Assembly (NCBI GenBank): GCA_903860995.1
Contig: CAIOSS010001445.1
Coordinates: 1-7,135, forward strand
Length of the DNA: 7,135 nucleotides
Reading direction: 5' to 3'
Source of the DNA: an uncultured delta proteobacterium
Lineage (GTDB): Bacteria; Myxococcota_A; Polyangia; Polyangiales; Ga0077539
Shown here piece by piece: positions 1-4,643 of the stretch (the first letter of the stretch is position 1; each line of letters starts with the position of its first letter). The notes beneath the pieces were generated by a model. That model was not told the origin of the DNA. It worked only from the letters and a program-made list of their open reading frames with translations, and searched no databases. Position numbers and translations under genes: made by a program.

Positions 1-1
1 G

Positions 2-139
2 ATCGCGCTACGACACGTCGCCACGGCGCTCCCCAGGTTTCTCGACCATCTCGGCCGATCCATGGAGCACGTCCGAAGACGAAGAATCGACACGTTCCGG
101 GAAACGATCGACACCTATGCGGAATATGCGAGCAGTTAG
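2..139 (+). CDS. C-terminal fragment of an unrecognised protein (gene enters from the left edge)
   Basis: The frame beginning at base 2 is open from the window edge to a TAG at 137-139 and gives 45 residues. The tail is basic then mildly acidic, with a run of four arginines and an ending of the type TYAEYASS. About 69% of its codons end in G or C, better than frame 1 (about half) and somewhat better than frame 3, but both of those frames are also open here, so the choice is not secure. GC is about 59%, clearly below the genes to the right, and it uses AGA, CTA and CGA codons that are rare elsewhere in the window. The gene would converge on the minus-strand Spo0M-like gene, with the inverted repeat pair between them. 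No family is recognisable from so short a piece. Confidence 0.4.
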   Translation: MALRHVATALPRFLDHLGRSMEHVRRRRIDTFRETIDTYAEYASS

Positions 140-162
140 CCGCTTAACGCCTATGGGTGCGT

Positions 163-283
163 GACCTCACCCCCAGCCCCCTCTCCATGAATGGAGAGGG
201 GGTCGGAGTGGGACGAATTCCCTTGAATCATCGCTCTTTGCTCCCCCTCTCCATTCATGGAGAGGGGGCTGGGGGGTGAGGTC
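163..283. repeat. REPIN-like inverted repeat pair between convergent genes
   Basis: Bases 163-202 and 243-283 are inverted copies of each other. They are identical apart from one extra base in a C/G run (five C's on the left, six G's on the right). Each arm also contains its own palindrome, at 177-202 and 243-268, with a 12-base-pair stem built on CCCCCTCTCCAT and a loop of only two bases (in practice a shorter stem with a larger loop). The 40-base middle (203-242) is unique and contains GAATTC. The block fills most of the 178-base gap (140-317) between the converging gene ends. This is the form of a REP doublet or small non-autonomous element. C-rich units of this general kind are known as abundant intergenic repeats in several bacterial groups. 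It could also slow transcription from both sides, but no T-run follows either hairpin, so it is not a standard intrinsic terminator. Confidence 0.8.
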
Positions 284-317
284 GCCGAACGCGTACCAAT
301 CCCACTCGACTACCGCT

Positions 318-1112
318 CTAACCCTGCGCGATCTGATCGCCTCGCACCCACGACGCCGGCGTGCCGTCGTCCCACTGCACCATGAACATCCCGTTGGCGG
401 CCTGCACCACGGTCACCCCGTAGTACTGCCCGTCGGTCCATTGCGCGAGGCAGTGCTGCCCCGGAGCGAACCCGCCGCCCATCCCCTTGGCGTAGGGATC
501 ACCACCGCCCTTCGCATAGGGATCACCCTTGGCGTAGGGATCACCACCGCCCTTCGCATAGGGATCACCCTTGCCGTAGGGGTCGCCGCCCTTCGCGTAG
601 GGGTCGCCCTTCGCATAGGGGTCACCCCCGCCGTAGCCCATCTGCTGGCCGCCCATCGGCATCATGCCCGGGGCCCCCATGGGCATCATTCCCTGTCCCA
701 TGAAGGGCGCGCCGCTCACGTGGATGTCCATCCCGGCGCCCGGGTCGACCTCGCCGTCGATGTCGGCGTTGGCGACCACCCGGTACGAGACCGCGTTCTG
801 CGTCGTCGAGAACAACCCCCCCGGCAGCATCGCCTGGAAGGGCATCGTGTATCGCTGCCCGGGCTGCGTCTGGAAGGCGCCCGCCACCTGAAGCGGACCC
901 ACCACGTCCTGCGAGCGCTGCTGCACCCCGTTGGGGCCCTTCTCCTGCGTGGTGCAGGTCACCTTCACCGTCACGTGGGTGATCTGCTGCGCCCGCTTCC
1001 CGGCCTGGAAGACCACCGTCCCCTGGAGCCCGCCGCCCGCCTGGGCCTGCGCGAACTGCATCTCGATCGACAGGTCCCCACCCCCCACTCCGAACGCATC
1101 GAACAATCCCAT
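318..1112 (-). CDS. Spo0M/arrestin-like protein with DPYAKG repeats and a Tudor-like C-terminus
   Basis: The product is 264 residues. Residues 1 to about 133 resemble the N-terminal half of the Spo0M (sporulation-control) family, which has an arrestin-type beta-sandwich fold. The MGLFDAFGVG start is followed by strands carrying GTVVFQAG and ITHVTVKVTC, and later a PFQAMLPGG segment. Residues 134-163 are a Met/Gly/Pro linker. Residues 164-210 hold seven DPYxKG units spaced by zero to two glycines. Residues 216-264 form a small domain with CLAQWTDGQYYGVTV and VQWDDGTPASWV, which looks like a Tudor/SH3-like barrel. Classical Spo0M proteins are about 250 residues with two arrestin-like halves; here the second half seems replaced by the repeat and barrel. 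The start at 1112 is chosen because GGGAGAA lies five bases upstream, and the longer start at 1133 would include that ribosome-binding site. No signal peptide or membrane segment is seen, so it is probably cytoplasmic. It lies 87 bases after the aldolase gene on the same strand. The family call is moderate; the molecular role is unknown. Confidence 0.7.
   Translation of the reverse strand: MGLFDAFGVGGGDLSIEMQFAQAQAGGGLQGTVVFQAGKRAQQITHVTVKVTCTTQEKGPNGVQQRSQDVVGPLQVAGAFQTQPGQRYTMPFQAMLPGGLFSTTQNAVSYRVVANADIDGEVDPGAGMDIHVSGAPFMGQGMMPMGAPGMMPMGGQQMGYGGGDPYAKGDPYAKGGDPYGKGDPYAKGGGDPYAKGDPYAKGGGDPYAKGMGGGFAPGQHCLAQWTDGQYYGVTVVQAANGMFMVQWDDGTPASWVRGDQIAQG
483..623 (-). repeat. Coding tandem repeat: seven DPYxKG units
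   Basis: This stretch of the Spo0M-like gene encodes seven hexapeptides DPYAKG (one is DPYGKG), some separated by G or GG. At DNA level, bases 484-573 have a perfect 42-base period (just over two copies, 14 codons each), while the units at 574-623 have drifted. Exact nucleotide identity beyond what protein conservation needs points to recent duplication by slippage or recombination. The repeat is rich in Gly, Asp, Lys, Pro and Tyr, has alternating charges, and is expected to be disordered. Confidence 0.9.
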
Positions 1113-1117
1113 GGCGC

Positions 1118-1124
1118 TTCTCCC
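1118..1124 (-). promoter_or_regulatory. Ribosome-binding site deciding the Spo0M-like start
   Basis: On the minus strand the sequence reads GGGAGAA, then five bases, then the ATG at 1112-1110. The GGAG core is seven bases from the start codon. This favours 1112 over the in-frame ATG at 1133. Confidence 0.7.
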
Positions 1125-1137
1125 GCGTCGCATCGCA

Positions 1138-1158
1138 ACTCGCGACTCGCGACCCGCG
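1138..1158. repeat. Three 7-base tandem units with overlapping TCGCGA palindromes
   Basis: ACTCGCG occurs twice in tandem (1138-1151), followed by ACCCGCG (1152-1158). This places two TCGCGA palindromes at 1140-1145 and 1147-1152. The block lies in the 87-base gap between the aldolase and Spo0M-like genes, 26 to 46 bases upstream of the latter's ATG. It could be a protein-binding site or just a GC-rich simple repeat. No convincing promoter was found in the gap, so the two genes may be co-transcribed. Confidence 0.35.
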
Positions 1159-1199
1159 CCACGCTACCGCTCCGCCCCGACGCCTGGAAGTCCCTTCCG

Positions 1200-1841
1200 C
1201 TACCGCCCCGCGAGCGCCAGCAGCCGGCGGATCTCGTCCTCCGGCAGCGGCGTCGCCGAGCCCGCCGAGCGCGCCGCGATGGTGATCTTCGCCGTGTGCT
1301 CGATGATCTCCGTGCGCAGCACCCCCGTCATCGGGTCGTCGCACATCACCACGCTGCCGTGCCGCGCCAGCATGAAGGCCTCGCACCCGGCGGCCACCAC
1401 CGCCGCCACCGCGTCGGGCACGTCCGACGTCGTCGGCGACGCGTACGGCACCGTCGGCACCCGCCCCATCGCAAACAAGATCTCCGGCACCACCGGCGGG
1501 TCGAGCCCCCAGCCCGCCACCGTGAGCCCCACCGCGCTCGGCGGGTGCGCGTGCACCACGCACGCGAGACCCGGCCGCTGCGCGTACAGCGCGAGGTGCA
1601 GCTTCAGCTCCGTCGAGGCCCTCCCCCCGCGGATGACCCGCCCGTCGAGGTCGAGCAGCACCAGGTCGCCCTCGCGCAGCGCGCCCTTGTGCACCCCCGA
1701 CGGCGTGCACAGCAGCCGCCCGTCGCCCACCCGCGCCGAGAGGTTGCCGTCTGTCGGGCCGATGAGCCCGCGCTCGTACAGCACCCGCCCGGCGTCGCAG
1801 AGCGCCTTGCGCAGCGAGGGTTCGGTGACGGGGGCGCGCAT
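1200..1841 (-). CDS. Class II aldolase/adducin family protein, fuculose-phosphate aldolase type
   Basis: The product is 213 residues, the usual length for the FucA/RhaD/AraD family of zinc-dependent aldolases and epimerases. Family members cleave sugar phosphates to DHAP plus an aldehyde, or act on related ketose phosphates. Visible motifs are DGNLS (31-35), TPSGVHK (46-52), STE with the catalytic glutamate E78, HAH (H97, H99) and H161 in ARHGSV. The three histidines would hold the zinc. The Pro/Val-rich VPTVPYASPTTSDV stretch (128-141) is typical of the FucA-like branch. The C-terminus ends soon after LPEDEIRRLLAL, with none of the extended tail that supplies an active-site tyrosine in E. 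coli FucA, so the exact substrate cannot be read. The ATG at 1841 is preferred because AGAGGTG lies eight bases upstream; an in-frame ATG at 1940 would overlap the divergent acyltransferase gene. It is first of a probable two-gene minus-strand unit. The family call is firm, the substrate open. Confidence 0.88.
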   Translation of the reverse strand: MRAPVTEPSLRKALCDAGRVLYERGLIGPTDGNLSARVGDGRLLCTPSGVHKGALREGDLVLLDLDGRVIRGGRASTELKLHLALYAQRPGLACVVHAHPPSAVGLTVAGWGLDPPVVPEILFAMGRVPTVPYASPTTSDVPDAVAAVVAAGCEAFMLARHGSVVMCDDPMTGVLRTEIIEHTAKITIAARSAGSATPLPEDEIRRLLALAGR

Positions 1842-1900
1842 CGCGCGGGCACCTCTACCACAAGGCCCGCTGGCCCCGCGATTGCGTCCGACGAAGTCCC
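1842..1900. promoter_or_regulatory. Divergent intergenic region between the aldolase and acyltransferase genes
   Basis: Only 59 bases separate two start codons that point away from each other, so promoters for both directions must lie here or extend into the coding regions. The minus-strand ribosome-binding site AGAGGTG is at 1856-1850. No good -35/-10 pair is visible for either direction, and the plus-strand start at 1901 has only a weak GAAG a few bases upstream. The assignment rests on gene arrangement alone. Confidence 0.45.
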
Positions 1901-3529
1901 ATGCAGCCTGGAACCGGATGGGACGAGGCGCACATCGCAAGCGAGGTCGTCGCCCGGAAGGTCGAGCGCATCCTCCGGGACGCGAGCGTCGACGGAGGGC
2001 GCGGCCTCGGCGCCGTCATCAACGAGACCCTCTACCACGAGCGCGTGCGCCTCCAGGGAGCGCCCGACGACGAACGGACGCGCGCCGACGGCGCATTCCA
2101 TGCGCGGGTGCGCCGCGACCTCCCCCACGCCACGCCCGCGCGCCAGCGGGCCCTCGTGCGGGAGATCGTCGCGCGCTACGTCGGCGAGATCACCGGGCAC
2201 TTCGACCCTCGGGTGTACCGCTTCGCCACGCGCGTGCTGCCGTACGCCCTCTCCGGCCTGATGCAGGGCTTCTCCCCGTCGGCCCTGCTGGGCGAGCTGC
2301 GCGGCGCGAGCCACCTCGACGAGCACCTGCTGCTCGAGGGCGAGGTGGAGGGCCTCCAGGGGGTCGCCGCCCTCGGCACGGTCATCCTGGCGCCGACGCA
2401 CTCGTCCAACCTCGACTCGCTGCTCATCGGGTACGCCATCTACCGGATGAAGCTCCCGCCCTTGCTCTACGGCGCGGGGCTCAACCTCTTCTCCAACCCC
2501 CTCACCAGCTTCTTCATGCACAACCTCGGGGCGTACACGGTCGACCGCCGCAAGGCCGATCCCCTCTACCGCGAGACCCTGAAGGAGTACGCGACGGTGG
2601 CCCTGGAGGGCGGGCGCCACAACCTCTTCTTCCCCGGCGGCACGCGCAGCCGCTCGGGGGAGATCGAGTCGCGGGCCAAGCTCGGGCTCCTGGGCGCCGG
2701 GCTCGCCGCGTACCGCCACAGCCTGCTCCGGGGGAGCGCCGCGCGGGTCTTCGTCGTGCCGTGCACCATCTCGTACCCGCTGGTGCTCGAGGCCGCCTCG
2801 CTGGTGCGCAGCTTCCTCCAGGAGACCGGCAGGTCCGCGTACGTGGTGGTGGAGGACGAGTCCAGCCGGGCGCAGCGCTGGGTGGACTTCCTCCGCGGCA
2901 TCGCGGCGCTCGACCTGCGGGTGCACGTGCGCATCGGCCGCGCGCTCGACCCCTTCGGCGACGAGGTCGACGCGCAGGGCGGCTCGCTCGACCCCCGCGG
3001 TCGCCCCATCGACCCGCGGCGCTACCTCCTCCGCGACGGCGCCGTGACCGAAGACCCCGCCCGTGACGCGGAGTACACCCGCGCGCTCGGCCGGCGCCTC
3101 GTCGAGTCCTGGCGGCGGGACAGCGTCGCCCTGCCCACGAGCGCGCTGGCCTTCGCGCTGATGGACGTTCTGCGCCGCGACCTCGCCCAGCCCGACCTGT
3201 ATCGCCTGCTGCGCGCCATCGGCGCCGACACGCCGGTCGACACGGCGCGCGTCGAGGCCGCGGTCGACCGGCTGCTGGCCGAGCTCCAGGCGCTGGAGCG
3301 CGCGGGCGGCATCCAGTTGGGCGACGGCCTGCGGGCGACCGACGGTCGCGACGTGGTGGACCGCGGGCTGCGCGGCCTCGGCGCCTACCACGCGACCCCG
3401 GTGGTCGAGCGGCGGGGCGCGCAGCTCGTGGTGCTCGACGCCGACCTGCTGTTCTTCTACCGCAACCGGCTGGAGGGCTACGGCCTGCTCGGCGCGCCGC
3501 GGCTCTGCCCCGCCGCGGGGCCGCGATGA
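1901..3529 (+). CDS. PlsB-type glycerol-3-phosphate O-acyltransferase (short form)
   Basis: The product is 542 residues and carries the acyltransferase (LPLAT) motifs in order. Motif I is the HX4D box H167-SSNL-D172. A motif II-like region is GAGLNLFSNPLTSFF (191-205) with YTVDRR (212-217). Motif III is FFPGGTRSRSG (243-253) and motif IV is VVPCTISYP (285-293). It would transfer an acyl group to sn-glycerol-3-phosphate to make lysophosphatidate, the first committed step of phospholipid synthesis, at the membrane. No clear transmembrane segment is seen. E. coli PlsB is about 807 residues, so this is a much shorter relative. Motif III has Gly (G246) where the usual EGTRS box has Glu. The roughly 160 residues after motif IV contain PIDPRRYL, a helical part and an LVVLDADLLFFYRNRLEGYG ending, which suggest an accessory C-terminal domain. 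The ATG at 1901 is the first usable start after the divergent gene, with a weak ribosome-binding site. Immediate coupling to gpsA supports glycerol-3-phosphate as substrate. A role as a different lipid acyltransferase is possible. Confidence 0.82.
   Translation: MQPGTGWDEAHIASEVVARKVERILRDASVDGGRGLGAVINETLYHERVRLQGAPDDERTRADGAFHARVRRDLPHATPARQRALVREIVARYVGEITGHFDPRVYRFATRVLPYALSGLMQGFSPSALLGELRGASHLDEHLLLEGEVEGLQGVAALGTVILAPTHSSNLDSLLIGYAIYRMKLPPLLYGAGLNLFSNPLTSFFMHNLGAYTVDRRKADPLYRETLKEYATVALEGGRHNLFFPGGTRSRSGEIESRAKLGLLGAGLAAYRHSLLRGSAARVFVVPCTISYPLVLEAASLVRSFLQETGRSAYVVVEDESSRAQRWVDFLRGIAALDLRVHVRIGRALDPFGDEVDAQGGSLDPRGRPIDPRRYLLRDGAVTEDPARDAEYTRALGRRLVESWRRDSVALPTSALAFALMDVLRRDLAQPDLYRLLRAIGADTPVDTARVEAAVDRLLAELQALERAGGIQLGDGLRATDGRDVVDRGLRGLGAYHATPVVERRGAQLVVLDADLLFFYRNRLEGYGLLGAPRLCPAAGPR
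3507..3521 (+). other. Hairpin just before the gpsA start codon
   Basis: GCCCCG (3507-3512) pairs perfectly with CGGGGC (3516-3521) around a CCG loop, ending four bases before the gpsA ATG and covering the only purine-rich run that could bind the ribosome. Ribosomes finishing the upstream acyltransferase gene would melt it, consistent with translational coupling. Short GC hairpins are common at this base composition, so the functional reading is tentative. Confidence 0.35.
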
Positions 3530-4533
3530 TCGCCGTCCTCGGGGCCGGCAACTGGGGCACCACCCTCGCGGACCTCATCGCGTCCAACGGCCACGCCGTG
3601 CGGCTGTGGACGCGCGCCCCCGCGCAGCGCGACGAGGTCAACGCGCGCCGCACCAACGAGGCCGCGGTGCCGGGGCTGCGCATCGCCGAGGGGGTGAGCG
3701 CGACGAGCGACCTGGGCGAGGCCGTGCGCGGCGCCGAGCTGGTGGTGATGGTGATCCCCTCACGGGGCTTCCGGGAGGTGTCGTCGGCGCTGGGCGAGGT
3801 GCTCGCCCCCGAGCAGGCGGTGCTGCACGCCACCAAGGGGCTCGAGCGGGAGAGCAACGCCCGGATGTCGGAGGTGCTGCTCGCGGAGACCTGCGCCCGG
3901 CAGATCGGGGTGCTGTCGGGCCCCAACCTCGCGGCGGAGATCGCCCGGCGCAAGCCCGCGGGCACGGTGGTCGCGTCGCGCTTCCCCCACGTCATCGAGC
4001 TGGCCCGCCGGGCCTTGTCGTGCCCGCGGATGATGGTCTTCGCGGGCGACGACGTGCTGGGCGTCGAGCTGGCCGGCGCGCTCAAGAACGTCGTGGCCAT
4101 CGCGGCCGGCGCGGCCACGGAGATGGACATCGGCGAGAACGCCAAGGCGCTCCTGGTCACCCGCGGGCTCGCGGAGGTCACCCGGCTGGCCGTGACGATG
4201 GGCGCCAACCCCCTCACCCTGGCCGGCCTGGCGGGCATCGGCGACCTGATGGTGACCTGCGCCAGCCCCCGGTCGCGCAACCACCGGGTGGGCGCGGCCC
4301 TGGCGCGCGGCGAGCGGCTGCCCGACATCCTCGCGGGCCTCGGCATGGTGGCCGAGGGGGTGTACGCCGCCGTGGCCGCCCGCGACCTCGCGCGGGCCCA
4401 CCGGGTCGAGGCGCCGCTGCTCGACGGGGTCTACCGGGTGCTCTACGAGGGCACCGGGTGCGAGCAGGCGCTGCGCGAGCTCATGACCCTCCCGGCGGGC
4501 CGCGACGTGGCGCGCTTCCAGTCGGCGTCGTAG
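3526..4533 (+). CDS. gpsA: NAD(P)-dependent glycerol-3-phosphate dehydrogenase
   Basis: The product is 335 residues, the normal length for GpsA. It interconverts DHAP and sn-glycerol-3-phosphate in the cytoplasm and supplies the backbone for phospholipids. The N-terminal Rossmann fold opens at once with GAGNWGTTLA (6-15). Other family signatures are HATKGLE with K104, SGPNLAAEI (131-139), LKNVVAIAAG with the catalytic lysine K187, and GLAGIGDLMVTC (234-245) with D240 and T244. These are followed by SRN (250-252), which contacts the substrate phosphate. All expected catalytic positions are present. The SGPNLA form in place of the more familiar SGPSFA is a conservative variant. The start ATG overlaps the acyltransferase stop as ATGA, so the two genes are co-transcribed and probably translationally coupled, with product handed directly to the next enzyme of the pathway. 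There is no separate strong ribosome-binding site. Confidence 0.96.
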   Translation: MIAVLGAGNWGTTLADLIASNGHAVRLWTRAPAQRDEVNARRTNEAAVPGLRIAEGVSATSDLGEAVRGAELVVMVIPSRGFREVSSALGEVLAPEQAVLHATKGLERESNARMSEVLLAETCARQIGVLSGPNLAAEIARRKPAGTVVASRFPHVIELARRALSCPRMMVFAGDDVLGVELAGALKNVVAIAAGAATEMDIGENAKALLVTRGLAEVTRLAVTMGANPLTLAGLAGIGDLMVTCASPRSRNHRVGAALARGERLPDILAGLGMVAEGVYAAVAARDLARAHRVEAPLLDGVYRVLYEGTGCEQALRELMTLPAGRDVARFQSAS

Positions 4534-4560
4534 GGGCTCCCCTCCGGACCGTCGTCGGCG

Positions 4561-4590
4561 TTGCGCGGTCGCGAGGCGGTCGCCTATGGT
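4561..4590 (+). promoter_or_regulatory. Candidate sigma-70-type promoter for the aconitase-family gene
   Basis: TTGCGC (4561-4566) and TATGGT (4585-4590) are separated by 18 bases, in the 110-base gap after gpsA. The match is three of six for -35 and four of six for -10. A start near 4597 would leave a leader of about 45 bases before the ATG. Between the two boxes, GCGGTCGC occurs twice (4565-4572 and 4576-4583) as a direct repeat with an 11-base period, which could be an operator. No intrinsic terminator is seen after gpsA, so some read-through is possible. Confidence 0.4.
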
Positions 4591-4643
4591 GTGCGCCCCG
4601 TAGCGGCCCATGGCGAGGCCCGACGCGAAAGGTACGATCGGTG

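Noticed and set aside
177..268. Pair of intrinsic terminators
   Set aside because: Both hairpins are strong but neither is followed by a T-run on either strand; the nested inverted arrangement fits a repeat element better.
483..623. CRISPR-like array, because of regular repeats
   Set aside because: The repeats are contiguous and in frame, encode DPYxKG hexapeptides and have no unique spacers.
1842..1940. Longer N-terminus for the aldolase starting at 1940
   Set aside because: It would overlap the divergent acyltransferase start by 40 bases, adds residues unlike the family, and ignores the good AGAGGTG site in front of 1841.
276..2261. 661-codon plus-strand open frame antisense to the Spo0M-like and aldolase genes
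   Set aside because: It is the mirror of two well-supported minus-strand genes, runs through the repeat array, and gives a His/Arg/Pro-rich protein with no domain. Long antisense frames are expected at this GC.
1604..4346. Long minus-strand open frames opposite the acyltransferase and gpsA genes (1604-3391 and 2514-4346)
   Set aside because: Arg/Ala/Pro-rich, low-complexity translations antisense to genes with clear catalytic motifs; they lack any family signature.
4534..4543. GGGGCTCCCC palindrome right after the gpsA stop as a terminator
   Set aside because: A four-base-pair stem with a two-base loop and no T-run is too weak to call.
3606..4643. Extension of the aconitase-family frame upstream through gpsA
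   Set aside because: The extra 346 residues are an Arg/Gly/Ala-rich out-of-frame reading of gpsA. Homology to the swivel domain starts only after the ATG at 4644, which has its own AAAGG and promoter-like sequence.
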